A DNA stretch of 64,000 nt from Halopenitus malekzadehii (GCF_900108505.1 NZ_FNWU01000003.1:1-64000); one strand, 5' to 3'. Positions 20,341 to 29,322 are shown, counted from the stretch's first letter. Notes: generated from the sequence alone by a model not told the origin. Numbers and translations are program-made.

Positions 20341-20382
20341 CCCCGTGGTCACCCTACCACGGTCACCCAACCACGATCACCC
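20341..20382. repeat. 14-nt tandem triplication spanning the DUF5518 stop codon
   Basis: Three head-to-tail units of 14 nt: 20369-20382 (AACCACGATCACCC), 20355-20368 (TACCACGGTCACCC) and 20341-20354 (CCCCGTGGTCACCC). The first contains the TGA stop of the minus-strand gene at 20377-20379; the others lie just downstream of it. Confidence 0.8.
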
Positions 20383-20733
20383 GATCTCGGTCCGGAGATG
20401 GCTCCCGAGTAGCCCGCCGATCGCGCTCAGCGCGACCCAGTAGACGAGGATCGCCAGGATCGCGAGGACGACGAGCACCGCGATCGAGAAGCCGACGACC
20501 GCGTCGGGGACGAGCGGGAGGAACGCCAGCACGACGAGGAGGATCAGTATCGACGGGACCGACGCGAACAGCCCGGAGAGGCCGCCGACGATCGCGCCGT
20601 CTTCGGGATCCGGGCCCTGGAGGTAGCCGGCGAGGATCCCGCCGGCGATCGGCGACAGCGGGACCCACGTGAGGACGGTGGTCGCGATCGCGCCGATCGC
20701 GGCGTTGAGCAGGGTGTTGCCGTCGGTGTCCAT
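20377..20733 (-). CDS. DUF5518-like four-helix membrane protein
   Basis: 118 residues. It is almost entirely hydrophobic helices with GGILAGYLQGPDPEDGAIVGGLSGLFASVP between the first two, a pattern I associate with haloarchaeal DUF5518. The ATG at 20733 is set by a TATAAAT box 25-31 nt upstream. Function unknown. The stop lies in a tandem repeat. Confidence 0.78.
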   Translation of the reverse strand: MDTDGNTLLNAAIGAIATTVLTWVPLSPIAGGILAGYLQGPDPEDGAIVGGLSGLFASVPSILILLVVLAFLPLVPDAVVGFSIAVLVVLAILAILVYWVALSAIGGLLGSHLRTEIG

Positions 20734-20757
20734 ACCGTAGATGAGGTCGGCATCGGG

Positions 20758-20764
20758 TATAAAT
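20758..20764 (-). promoter_or_regulatory. TATA box of the DUF5518-like gene
   Basis: TATAAAT (ATTTATA on the coding strand), 25-31 nt before the ATG at 20733; one of the clearest leaderless promoters here. Confidence 0.6.
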
Positions 20765-20864
20765 GCGGGCACGGGCCACTTCCGGGACACCGTGGGAGAT
20801 CTCGACTGATCGGCCGATCGCGTCGTTCCGCGCCTTTTAACCCCGAGACGCGCCAACCGCGGGT

Positions 20865-21395
20865 ATGAGCGAACCACGCGTCCCGGGGACGGCGGACGCG
20901 ATCGAACTCCCGTGCGGGGAGACGATCGGGCACGGCGACCTCGATCTCGGGATGCGCGAGTACGACTGCGCGTGCGGGGAGACGCACGCGGTGGTGATGG
21001 ACGTCCATCCCCCGGAGCGGTTCCTGCCGGAGTTCCTCGTCGAGGTGTTGCGCGAGGCGGTCGAGACGACCAGCGAGGAGATGCCCGAGTTCGGCACGCC
21101 ACACCTGCTCGGCGTCGTTCTGGAGGAGTTCCCCGACCGAGTGGTCGCCGAGGACGCCTCCGAGAACGCGGACGTCGGCTACGCGCTCGTCTGGGTGACC
21201 GACTTCGACTCCCGGCGGCTTCACGAGGTGATCGTCGAGCTCGTCATCGAGTTGATGGAACACGCCGTGAGCCACGCCGAGGACGACGGCGCACTGCGGG
21301 AGTTCGAAGAGCAGATGACCGAGTTCGACGTCGCCGAGTTCGTCGATCGATACCGGGCCGAACGCGACCTCGAGGCCGAGGATCCGTACGCCTAG
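20865..21395 (+). CDS. Haloarchaeal DUF5815-like protein
   Basis: 176 residues, soluble and acidic. The N-terminus has two cysteine-containing turns (ELPCGETIGHGD and DCACGETHAVVMDVHPPERFLPEFL), then helices ending in RAERDLEAEDPYA. TTTTAA 25-30 nt upstream supports the ATG. Its last ten codons and stop are repeated in frame after the stop (21411-21440). Function unknown. Confidence 0.8.
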   Translation: MSEPRVPGTADAIELPCGETIGHGDLDLGMREYDCACGETHAVVMDVHPPERFLPEFLVEVLREAVETTSEEMPEFGTPHLLGVVLEEFPDRVVAEDASENADVGYALVWVTDFDSRRLHEVIVELVIELMEHAVSHAEDDGALREFEEQMTEFDVAEFVDRYRAERDLEAEDPYA

Positions 21396-21440
21396 CCGAA
21401 CGCCGAGGTGGACCTCGAGACCGAGGATCCGGCCGCATAG
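21366..21440 (+). repeat. Duplicated 3' terminus of the DUF5815-like gene, in frame
   Basis: Copy 1 (21366-21395) encodes DLEAEDPYA-stop. Copy 2 (21411-21440) encodes DLETEDPAA-stop, matching at 26 of 30 bases. The 45-nt offset keeps copy 2 in the same frame, so readthrough of the first stop would append a second version of the tail. Confidence 0.85.
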
Positions 21441-21533
21441 CGGTCGGGTATATAAGCGATCGGACGGTGTCCGACGAACGTCAGACTCCTGTCTCACTGA
21501 ACGCTATGTGTGTGGCTCCCGTACGTAAGACGT

Positions 21534-21740
21534 ATGCACACCCGGAAGTTCGAACCGCTGCGCGGTGTGCTCGCCGAGGCCGATGAGCCGTTGACGGCGC
21601 GGGAGATCCTCTCGCTGCTCGAGGAGCGCGAGGAGTTCGACAACCCGCATCGTGTCGCAACCGTGTTGGGACGGTGGGCCGAACGTGGCGAAGTCGAAGT
21701 GATCGCCGACAGCCCCTACCGATACCGACTCAACACGTGA
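21534..21740 (+). CDS. Small winged-helix protein
   Basis: 68 residues from the ATG at 21534. FEPLRGVLAEADEPLTAREILSLL and NPHRVATVLGRWAERGEVEVI, then a short YRYRL wing end, form a minimal winged helix. A GTG eight codons upstream would also be in frame. A TATATAAG box at 21449-21456 implies a leader of about 55 nt, if it belongs to this gene. Probably a DNA-binding regulator; target unknown. Confidence 0.7.
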   Translation: MHTRKFEPLRGVLAEADEPLTAREILSLLEEREEFDNPHRVATVLGRWAERGEVEVIADSPYRYRLNT

Positions 21741-21845
21741 CCCGCAGCCGGAAGCCGCGGAGCGTGATGATGACGGCTGACTAGCGGCGTGGCCGAGCAG
21801 GAACGTCGCCGGGACGACCTCGATCGTGGTACGTGACGCCATAAC

Positions 21846-21860
21846 TTGCGAATTTCGAAA
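21846..21860. promoter_or_regulatory. Candidate Lrp-type operator upstream of carB
   Basis: TTGCGAATTTCGAAA fits TTNCGAAWTTCGNAA, the pattern formed by the palindrome between carA and the Lrp-type gene. It is centred about 71 nt before the carB ATG and 40 nt upstream of the TATA-like TTATTA at 21894-21899. Confidence 0.5.
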
Positions 21861-21923
21861 AACTCCTTCGAGAATCGCATTCTTTCGCCGGCCTTATTAC
21901 GATGTACGCACTCCGAACGCATA

Positions 21924-24900
21924 ATGAGCGACTCAGCAGTGGCCTCCGAGGCGACGGAGACGTCCGAGGACCGCACCATCCTGCTCATCGGGAGCGGCCC
22001 GATCCAGATCGGGCAGGCGGCCGAGTTCGACTACTCCGGCGCGCAGGCGTGTCGCGCCCTGCAGGAGGAGGGTGCCCGGGTCGTCCTCGTCAACTCGAAC
22101 CCGGCGACGATCATGACCGATCCGGAGATGGCCGACCGCGTGTACATCGAGCCGATCACGCCCGAGGCGATCGCCGAGGTCATCCACGAGGAGAACCCCG
22201 ACGGCGTCATCGCCGGGCTCGGGGGACAGACCGGCCTCAACGTGACCGCCGAACTGGCCGAGCAGGGCATCCTCGAGGAACACGACGTCGAGATCATGGG
22301 AACGCCGCTCGACACCATCTACGCGACCGAGGACCGCGACCTCTTCCGCCAACGGATGGAGAACATCGGTCAGCCGGTTCCCGCGTCGACGACGATCTCG
22401 CTGGGCGAGGACGAGTCGGTCACCGACTTCGACGAGGAGGCGTTCCGCGAGCGCGTCCAGGACGCCGTCGACGAGGTGGGCGGCCTGCCGGTCATCTCGC
22501 GGACGACCTACACCCTCGGCGGCTCCGGCTCCGGCGTCGTCGAGGAGTTCGAGGAACTCGTCGATCGCGTCCGCAAGGGACTGCGCCTCTCGCGCAACAG
22601 CGAGGTCCTCATCACCGAGTCCATCGCCGGCTGGGTCGAGCTCGAGTACGAGGTGATGCGCGACGCCGACGACTCCTGTATCATCATCTGCAACATGGAG
22701 AACATCGACCCGATGGGGATCCACACCGGCGAATCGACGGTCGTGACTCCCTCGCAGGTCATCCCCGACGACGGCCACCAAGAGATGCGCGACGCCGCGC
22801 TCGGCGTCATCCGCGAGCTGGGGATCCAGGGCGGCTGTAACATCCAGTTCGCCTGGCGCGATGACGGCACGCCGGGCGGCGAGTACCGCGTCGTCGAGGT
22901 GAACCCGCGCGTCTCCCGTTCCTCGGCGCTCGCCTCGAAGGCGACCGGCTACCCGATCGCCCGCGTGACCGCGAAGGTGGCGCTCGGCAAGCGCCTTCAC
23001 GAGATCGACAACGAAATCACCGGTGAGACGACGGCCGCCTTCGAGCCGGCCATCGATTACGTCGTGACGAAGGTGCCGCGCTGGCCCATCGACAAGTTCG
23101 ACGACGTCGACTTCGAGTTGGGCACGGCGATGAAATCGACCGGCGAGGCGATGTCGATCGGCCGGACCTTCGAGGAGAGTATGCTCAAGGCGCTGCGCTC
23201 CTCGGAGTACGACCCGGCCGTCGACTGGGTCGACGTCGACGACGAGACGCTCGAGGACGACTACCTCGAGACGCCGACGCCGGACCGTCCGTACGCGATC
23301 TTCGAGGCGTTCTCGCGCGGCTACACCGTCGATGAGATGTGCGATCTCACCGGGATCAAGGAGTGGTACGTCGAGCGGTTCAAACGCATCGCCGACGCCC
23401 ACGAGGGCGCGAAACACGGCGAGTTCACGGAGGCGGCGATCGCCGGCTTCACCGACGCCGAGATCGCCGACGCAGCTTCCTCGGAGGCGCCCGCGGACGT
23501 CGAACCGCAGACGACCTCGACCGACGGCGGCACGATCGAGACGGTCTCCGTCGAGGAGGTCACCTCATCAACGCCGAGCCGCACGTTCAAGCAGGTCGAC
23601 ACCTGTGCCGGGGAGTTTGAGGCGACAACGCCCTACTACTACTCCGCGCGCCTGCCCGAGTACCTCGCCGGCGCCGACGCCGGCAGCGGCGAGAGCGACT
23701 ACGGCGAGCTCCAGCGGATCGACCCCGACGTCGAGAGCGTCGTCGTCATCGGCGGCGGCCCGATCCGCATCGGGCAGGGCGTCGAGTTCGACTACTGTGC
23801 GGTTCACGCGGTGCGCGCGCTCCGCGAGATGGGGATCGACGCACACGTGATCAACAACAACCCGGAGACCGTCTCGACGGACTACGACACCTCCGACGGG
23901 CTCTTCTTCGAGCCGATCACCGCCGAGGAGGTCGCCGACGTCGTCGAGGCGACCGACGCCGACGGCGTGATGGTCCAGTTCGGCGGTCAGACCTCGGTGA
24001 ACGTCGGCGAGCCGCTCGAGGCGGAACTCGAGCGCCGCGACCTCGACTGTGAGATCGTCGGGACCTCCGTCGAGGCGATGGACCTCGCGGAGGACCGCGA
24101 CCGTTTCAACGCCCTGATGGACGACCTCGGGATCGCCCAGCCGGCCGGCGGCACGGCGACGAGTCGCGAGGAGGCGCTCGAGCTCGCCCACGGGATCGGC
24201 TACCCGGTCCTCGTGCGTCCCTCCTACGTGCTCGGCGGCCGCGCGATGCGCGTCGTCGAGGACGACGCGGAGCTCGAGGAGTACATCGAGGAGGCGGTTC
24301 GCGTCTCGCCGGACAAGCCGATCCTCATCGACCAGTTCCTCGACGACGCGGTCGAGCTGGACGTCGACGCCGTCGCGGACGGGGAGGACGTCCTCATCGG
24401 CGGCGTGATGGAGCACGTCGAAAGCGCCGGCGTCCACTCCGGCGACTCCGCGTGTATGATCCCCCCGCGTTCGCTCGACGATGACACGCTCACCCGCGTG
24501 CGCGAGGTCACCGAGGAGATCGCGACCGCGCTCGATACGGTCGGCCTCCTGAACGTCCAGCTCGCGGTGACCGGGGTCCACGATCCCGGCGCCGACCCGA
24601 CGGTCTACGTGCTTGAGGCGAACCCCCGATCCTCGCGGACGGTCCCGTTCGTCTCGAAGGCGACCGGGGTCCCGATCGCGAAGATCGCCGCCACGGTGAT
24701 GGCCGGCGAGTCGCTTGCGGACCTCGACGTCGACGAACAGATCCCCGAACACCTGAGCGTGAAGGAGGTCGTCCTCCCGTTCGACCGCCTGCCGGGGTCG
24801 GACCCGCGTCTGGGCCCCGAGATGAAGTCCACCGGCGAGGTGATGGGCACCGCGACGTCGTTCGGCAAGGCCTACGACAAGGCCCAGGACGCGACCGGCA

Positions 24901-25247
24901 AGCCGATCCCCGAGGAGGGGACCGCCGTCGTCGACCTCTCGGCCGACCAGTTCCCCGACCCGGGCACCGAGGCGGGCGAGGCGCTCGTCAACGGCTTCGC
25001 GGAGCACTTCGAGCTGTCGACGGCCACCGATCTGATCGAGGCCGCCCGCTCGGGCGAACTCGACCTGATCGTCTCCCGCCAGCGTGACCTGCTCGAGGTC
25101 GCCGTCGAGGAGGAGATCACCTACTTCTCCACGCCGGCGAGCGCGAAGGCCGCCCTCGAGGCGCTCGACCACGCCGACGACGATCTGGACGTGATGGCGG
25201 TCTCGGACCGCCCGAAGCGCGTCGCCGACTGGGGCGCGGCCGAGTAG
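21924..25247 (+). CDS. carB: Carbamoyl-phosphate synthase large subunit
   Basis: 1107 residues, the standard full-length two-half synthetase. It makes carbamoyl phosphate from ammonia (delivered by CarA), bicarbonate and two ATP, feeding pyrimidine and arginine synthesis. The two ATP-grasp halves begin ILLIGSGPIQIGQAAEFDYSG and VVVIGGGPIRIGQGVEFDYC. A linker of about 50 residues, low in complexity (SSEAPADVEPQTTSTDGG), lies between them. The C-terminal allosteric domain follows GKPIPEEGTAVVDLS. TTATTA 25-30 nt upstream fits the ATG at 21924. carA is 21 kb away, unusually split. Confidence 0.97.
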   Translation: MSDSAVASEATETSEDRTILLIGSGPIQIGQAAEFDYSGAQACRALQEEGARVVLVNSNPATIMTDPEMADRVYIEPITPEAIAEVIHEENPDGVIAGLGGQTGLNVTAELAEQGILEEHDVEIMGTPLDTIYATEDRDLFRQRMENIGQPVPASTTISLGEDESVTDFDEEAFRERVQDAVDEVGGLPVISRTTYTLGGSGSGVVEEFEELVDRVRKGLRLSRNSEVLITESIAGWVELEYEVMRDADDSCIIICNMENIDPMGIHTGESTVVTPSQVIPDDGHQEMRDAALGVIRELGIQGGCNIQFAWRDDGTPGGEYRVVEVNPRVSRSSALASKATGYPIARVTAKVALGKRLHEIDNEITGETTAAFEPAIDYVVTKVPRWPIDKFDDVDFELGTAMKSTGEAMSIGRTFEESMLKALRSSEYDPAVDWVDVDDETLEDDYLETPTPDRPYAIFEAFSRGYTVDEMCDLTGIKEWYVERFKRIADAHEGAKHGEFTEAAIAGFTDAEIADAASSEAPADVEPQTTSTDGGTIETVSVEEVTSSTPSRTFKQVDTCAGEFEATTPYYYSARLPEYLAGADAGSGESDYGELQRIDPDVESVVVIGGGPIRIGQGVEFDYCAVHAVRALREMGIDAHVINNNPETVSTDYDTSDGLFFEPITAEEVADVVEATDADGVMVQFGGQTSVNVGEPLEAELERRDLDCEIVGTSVEAMDLAEDRDRFNALMDDLGIAQPAGGTATSREEALELAHGIGYPVLVRPSYVLGGRAMRVVEDDAELEEYIEEAVRVSPDKPILIDQFLDDAVELDVDAVADGEDVLIGGVMEHVESAGVHSGDSACMIPPRSLDDDTLTRVREVTEEIATALDTVGLLNVQLAVTGVHDPGADPTVYVLEANPRSSRTVPFVSKATGVPIAKIAATVMAGESLADLDVDEQIPEHLSVKEVVLPFDRLPGSDPRLGPEMKSTGEVMGTATSFGKAYDKAQDATGKPIPEEGTAVVDLSADQFPDPGTEAGEALVNGFAEHFELSTATDLIEAARSGELDLIVSRQRDLLEVAVEEEITYFSTPASAKAALEALDHADDDLDVMAVSDRPKRVADWGAAE

Positions 25248-25339
25248 TCCGCCTCCGTCGTCCTTGACCGATTCGCGTCCGCGCACACGGTCGGAACTCG
25301 CCGAAGTCGTTACCCGGTTCGCCACCCATAGCCATCGGT

Positions 25340-26317
25340 ATGCCGACCGACCAGCCGTCGACGGATGGCCCGGCGTCGCCGCCGGACGACGAGACCCCAG
25401 GCAACGGAATTCCGGCCGAGGAGGTTCCGGTGGGTGAGATTCCGGCCGACGAGATCCCGGCGGCGGTCCCCGGTGAATCACGGGTCCACGAGACGAACGG
25501 CGTTCGGCTCCACGTCGTGGAGGCGGGTCCCGCGGACGGCAAACTGCTCGTGCTCCTCCACGGATTTCCGGAGTTCTGGTACGGCTGGCACGCCGCGATC
25601 GAACCGCTCGCGGCCGCGGGGTTTCGCGTGGTGGTCCCCGACCAGCGCGGCTACAACCTGAGCGAGAAGCCCGACGGGATCGCGCCGTATCGGATCGACG
25701 AGCTGGCCCGCGACGTGGCGGGATTGATCGACGCATACGACCGCGAGACGGCGGTTCTGGCGGGCCACGACTGGGGCGCGGCGGTCGGCTGGTGGATCGC
25801 CCTCCACCATCCCGACCGACTCCGGCGGTTCGTCGCGGTCAATCTCCCGCATCCGACCGTCTTCCGGCGAACGCTTCGACGGTCGTGGCGCCAACGCCGT
25901 CGAAGCTGGTACATTCTGGCGTTTCAGTTCCCCTGGGCCCCTGAACGGATCGCCCGAGTGAGGAACTGGGCCCCGGTCGTCGAGGGAATGCGTCGATCGA
26001 GTCGGCCGGGCACGTTCGATGCCGAGGATTTCGACCGGTATCGCCGCGCGTGGGATCGACCCGGAGCGTTCACCGGGATGGTGAACTGGTACCGGGCGGT
26101 CGGGCGGGAGCGGCCGACGCCGACGCACACGATCGTCAACGTCCCGACGCGCATCGTCTGGGGAGCCGGGGACCGGTTCCTCCAGCGGTCGATGGCCGTC
26201 GAGAGCCTCGCGCACTGTTCGAGCGGGACGTTACAGACGGTCCACGATGCGACCCACTGGATCCTCCACGAGCATCCGAACCGGGTGGCTCGGGCGATCC
26301 GCGAGCACATCGAGTGA
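25340..26317 (+). CDS. Alpha/beta hydrolase, epoxide hydrolase/haloalkane dehalogenase-like
   Basis: 325 residues. HGFPEFWYGW (74-83) is the oxyanion-hole motif and the nucleophile elbow is GHDWGA with D144, as in epoxide hydrolases and dehalogenases. VWGAGDRF supplies the acid and HDATHWILHEHP the histidine. The first 45 residues are a low-complexity leader with short repeats (PAEEVP, PADEIP). The substrate is unknown; epoxide hydrolase is the most likely reading because of HGFPE and D144. Confidence 0.88.
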   Translation: MPTDQPSTDGPASPPDDETPGNGIPAEEVPVGEIPADEIPAAVPGESRVHETNGVRLHVVEAGPADGKLLVLLHGFPEFWYGWHAAIEPLAAAGFRVVVPDQRGYNLSEKPDGIAPYRIDELARDVAGLIDAYDRETAVLAGHDWGAAVGWWIALHHPDRLRRFVAVNLPHPTVFRRTLRRSWRQRRRSWYILAFQFPWAPERIARVRNWAPVVEGMRRSSRPGTFDAEDFDRYRRAWDRPGAFTGMVNWYRAVGRERPTPTHTIVNVPTRIVWGAGDRFLQRSMAVESLAHCSSGTLQTVHDATHWILHEHPNRVARAIREHIE

Positions 26318-26351
26318 GAGGAAGAGCCTCGTGGGTCACAGATACGGCCGT

Positions 26352-27002
26352 TCAGGCGGAACTGGCCCCGAGATCCGACTCATCCAGATAGAGACGGTAA
26401 CACGGTCCCGCCAGAAGAAGGATCGCGACGCTGGCCATCCCGAGCAGCAGAACCGGGTCGAACGTCACCCCGCCGCCGGCGAGCAGCCGATCGGCCGAGA
26501 CGCCGACCGCCACGCCGGCGATCACCCACGGCGTCTCGCCGATCGCGGTCCCGAGGAGGAAGGGGCGGACGTCGACTCGGGTGACCCCGGCCACGATCGA
26601 GACCGCGTCGGACGGGACCGGCAACAGCCGGCTCGCGGCGATCGTTCGCGTCGCACCGGCGGCCGCGACGAGGCGCACGCCGACACGCGAGAACCGGCTT
26701 CCGGACGGGTCCCAGCCGGCACGGGCGAGCGCGTACGGCGGGAGCGCGGTGGCCGTCACCAAGACGATTCCGGCCGGAACCCCCGCCCAGCCGTAGCCGT
26801 AGCCCGCGGCGACCGCGATCAGCGTCGTCGGAAGCGCCAGCGCCGGGCGGACGACCGCGAGTCCACACAACGCGACCGCGAACAGCGCCGGCTCGTCGAC
26901 GACGCGTTCGACGGGCGCCACGAGCGTTCGCGGGCCGGCCAGCCACGCGATGGCAACGATGCCGGCGAGAACGGCCAGTCCGGCGGCGAGACGACGCTTC
27001 AC
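26352..27002 (-). CDS. TVP38/TMEM64-family (VTT domain) membrane protein
   Basis: 216 residues with several membrane helices. The VTT/SNARE-associated signature is visible around AAGYGYGWAGVPAGIVLVTATALPPYALAR and SRLLPVPSDAVSIVAGVTRVDVRPFLLGTAIGETPWV. These DedA-superfamily proteins are linked to lipid scrambling or transport. The start is GTG at 27002. Convergent with the hydrolase gene, 34 nt apart. Confidence 0.83.
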   Translation of the reverse strand: MKRRLAAGLAVLAGIVAIAWLAGPRTLVAPVERVVDEPALFAVALCGLAVVRPALALPTTLIAVAAGYGYGWAGVPAGIVLVTATALPPYALARAGWDPSGSRFSRVGVRLVAAAGATRTIAASRLLPVPSDAVSIVAGVTRVDVRPFLLGTAIGETPWVIAGVAVGVSADRLLAGGGVTFDPVLLLGMASVAILLLAGPCYRLYLDESDLGASSA

Positions 27003-27131
27003 GCGACCGGCTATCCGGTCGACTGATAAACGCCTTGTGGAGCCCCGATGGGGCGATCGGCGAGGCCAACCGCGGATCGTCTCCCAGGGTCGTCCTGTCA
27101 GTTTTTATGGACCGCCGTCGAACGGGGGTGT

Positions 27132-27527
27132 GTGGACCGCGATCGCCAACCCGAGGCCGACGCAACGCGCGACCGGAAGCGCGAACTCGGGATCGAACTC
27201 CTCGCCAGCCTCGAGGTGGAGTCGATCCCGCTCGCGGAGGCGATCGACCGGATCGAGACGGTGACCACGAGCCCCTCGCTGACCCGGGAGATCCTCGATG
27301 CCGCCCGAAAACGCGGCGTCATCGACCGGGAGGACGGCCGGATCCGGACGCGACGCGGGGGGACGTCCGTCTCCCCGGAGGAGGGCATCACGCTCCGCGA
27401 GGGGACCTTCGAGTGCCGTCGCTGTGGGACGTCGATCTCGACGGGACACTTCATCGAGTTCGAAACCGGCGAACTCGGTCCGTTCGGCTCCTCGTGTGTC
27501 CGGATGGTGCTCGGTCGAGAGGAGTGA
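27132..27527 (+). CDS. DUF5830-like zinc-site protein
   Basis: 131 residues from GTG at 27132, chosen because TTTTTATG lies about 28 nt upstream. An N-terminal helical, winged-helix-like part (LGIELLASLEVESIPLAEAI ... ILDAARKRGVIDRED) is followed by a CRRCGTSISTGHFIEF ribbon half-site and a late cysteine (SSCVRMVLG). A haloarchaeal family I recall as DUF5830; function unknown. Confidence 0.75.
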   Translation: MDRDRQPEADATRDRKRELGIELLASLEVESIPLAEAIDRIETVTTSPSLTREILDAARKRGVIDREDGRIRTRRGGTSVSPEEGITLREGTFECRRCGTSISTGHFIEFETGELGPFGSSCVRMVLGREE

Positions 27528-27620
27528 ACGGCGGGGCGGTCTCCTCGAAGTTCCGTAACTCGGTCGGTGAAGTATCCCGGCTGGAGTGGGTGGTTCCCCG
27601 GTTCCCGGTTGCAGGACCGG

Positions 27621-28928
27621 TCAGCGGCCGCGACGAAGCTCCTCGATCAGCTGCTCGATGAGCGTGGCCTGCTCATCGATCCGCTCCGCCTGCGTCTCGA
27701 CGGCCGCCCGAAGCTCGGCGACCTCCCGGGCGAGGGCGTCGTCGGTCACGCCGGCCGGCTCGAACCCCGAATCTCCGAAGTCGGCGTCCGCCGCGGACGC
27801 GTCACCGGGTGCACCGGCGGCTTCCGCAGCCGACCGGGACCCATCGGGCTCGCCACGCGCGGCGGTACCGTCGAGGGCCTCGCCGCGAGGCGATCGTTCC
27901 GAGGAGACATCACCCGTCCCGTTCTGTGAGGCGCCGGTCCGTCGTGCGGTTTCAGTCTGCGACGGTCCGGCTTGTGCGGCCTGTGCGGCGTCCGCGTCGG
28001 AGCGGTCCGACGACGCCCCGTCGACTGCCGCCGACGAGGCGGACGGGTCGGGCGCAAGCGGGTCACCGGATCCCGCCGATCCGGCGTCCTCGGGACCGCC
28101 CCCGTTGTGCTCCGTCGTCCCCGTCGCTCCCGCGGTTCCGGCGGGTACGTCGGCGCCGGAATCGACCTCGGGATCGGCGGCGTCGGCGTCCGCCGCCGGG
28201 GAGGCCGAAAGCGGGTCGACGCCGACGCCGAAGTCCGGCGAGTCCTCCCCGCCGGCGTCATCGGACGCCTCCTCGGCATCCGCCTGGTCCTCCTCGCGGA
28301 CGGCCCGCAACTCTGCCGGGCTCTCGACGTCGTGGTAGGCACAGACGGCGTCAGCCAGTGTCTCACGGACCTCACGGGCCGATTCGTTCGGGGCCTTGAA
28401 CCGCTCACGACGGTCCCGCATAGCGAGGACGACCGAGGTCGCGACGGTTCCCTCCTCGAAATCGAGGTCGATCACGCCGTCATAGTGGAACTCCTCGAAC
28501 TCCTCGTCCCAGACGACCGAGCCGATGTGTTTGACGAGCCGGTCGCTCGTGATGATGAGCGTCAGTTCCGAAAAGCGGAACGTGCTGATGACCGACTCAC
28601 CAGGATCCGTGACCCCCGCCGCAGAGAGCACGCCTGCGAGGATCGGGTGGAGGGCGTCGTCGGTTCGTTTCGCGGGGACCGTGATCGTCTCCTCGCCGTC
28701 GAGCCCGCGATCGAGGGTGATCTTCGTCTTGCGGCGGCCCTCGGAAACGTCGACCCGCTCGGCGCCGTGTGGGTAGGCGTCGACGGTCTCGTCCGAGAGC
28801 AGCCCGTCCGACCGATAGACGAGCGTTCGTGTCGGCGTCACCGCGAGGACGTCCTCGCCGCCGAGATCGACGCGGGCGACGACGTCCTCCTCGCCGACTG
28901 CCGATGCGAGCAGGTCGGGAAGACTCAT
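27621..28928 (-). CDS. DUF7115-like haloarchaeal protein with long disordered region
   Basis: 435 residues. The first 200 look folded: two repeated beta-rich units (VVARVDLGGEDVLAVTPTRTLVYR and RFSELTLIITSDRLVKHIG) resemble PH-like/bPH modules. About 210-395 is low-complexity (A, D, G, S, T, E). The last 40 form a coiled coil (VAELRAAVETQAERIDEQATLIEQLIEEL). TATA at 28952-28958 fits the ATG at 28928 rather than in-frame ATGs 12 and 24 nt earlier. Function unknown. Confidence 0.78.
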   Translation of the reverse strand: MSLPDLLASAVGEEDVVARVDLGGEDVLAVTPTRTLVYRSDGLLSDETVDAYPHGAERVDVSEGRRKTKITLDRGLDGEETITVPAKRTDDALHPILAGVLSAAGVTDPGESVISTFRFSELTLIITSDRLVKHIGSVVWDEEFEEFHYDGVIDLDFEEGTVATSVVLAMRDRRERFKAPNESAREVRETLADAVCAYHDVESPAELRAVREEDQADAEEASDDAGGEDSPDFGVGVDPLSASPAADADAADPEVDSGADVPAGTAGATGTTEHNGGGPEDAGSAGSGDPLAPDPSASSAAVDGASSDRSDADAAQAAQAGPSQTETARRTGASQNGTGDVSSERSPRGEALDGTAARGEPDGSRSAAEAAGAPGDASAADADFGDSGFEPAGVTDDALAREVAELRAAVETQAERIDEQATLIEQLIEELRRGR

Positions 28929-29130
28929 TGGAAAATCCATTCGCCGCGCCAACTATAAATCCGCGGGTCGATCGCGGACGGTGGGGACCGATCGCGGACG
29001 GCGAGGGTCGATCGCCGCCATCGCGGGGTCGCTTGCACCCGATCGACGATCCCACCTCGGCGATCACGCCATCCCGACCATCCCCGGCGACCCCCACCCT
29101 GTCCCGCGGTCGCAAACTGCCTGCGGATGG

Positions 29131-29140
29131 GAAGGTTAAA
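29131..29140 (+). promoter_or_regulatory. Promoter of the tRNA-Met gene
   Basis: GAAGGTTAAA ends 28 nt before the first base of the tRNA, the expected BRE/TATA position for an archaeal tRNA gene. Just upstream, GATCGCGGACGG occurs twice (28970-28981, 28990-29001) with a 20-nt period. Confidence 0.5.
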
Positions 29141-29167
29141 GGTCGTCATCCCGGTACGTGCAACTGC

Positions 29168-29322
29168 GGCCGGGTGGCTTAGCTGGACATAGCGCCGCAC
29201 TCATAGGGTTCAGAGATTCGGTGCGGCAGTCGCCTTGGAAGCGTCCGCGACCCCACCGGGGCCCCGCCGAGCCTCGGACCTGGGCGATGCGGAGATCGCG
29301 GGTTCGGAGCCCGCCCCGGCCA
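29168..29322 (+). tRNA. tRNA-Met (CAT), elongator type, with 81-nt intron
   Basis: Acceptor GGCCGGG (29168-29174) pairs perfectly with CCCGGCC (29315-29321), with discriminator A at 29322. Anticodon stem CCGCA (29195-29199) pairs with TGCGG (29288-29292). Anticodon CAT is 29202-29204. The T arm is GCGGG-TTCGGAG-CCCGC. The intron spans about 29206-29286, inserted after position 37, the canonical site. The Haloferax elongator tRNA-Met is known to carry an intron of similar size. CCA is not fully encoded. A tRNA-Ile with modified C34 also reads CAT in the gene, but the intron favours elongator Met. Confidence 0.9.

Noticed and set aside
21933-25736. Long minus-strand frames opposite carB
   Set aside because: They mirror the codon bias of carB, are basic and repetitive, and carB is unmistakable.
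28970-29001. Duplicate GATCGCGGACGG before the tRNA gene
   Set aside because: Only two copies and low complexity; could be chance in G+C-rich DNA, so not listed as its own feature.
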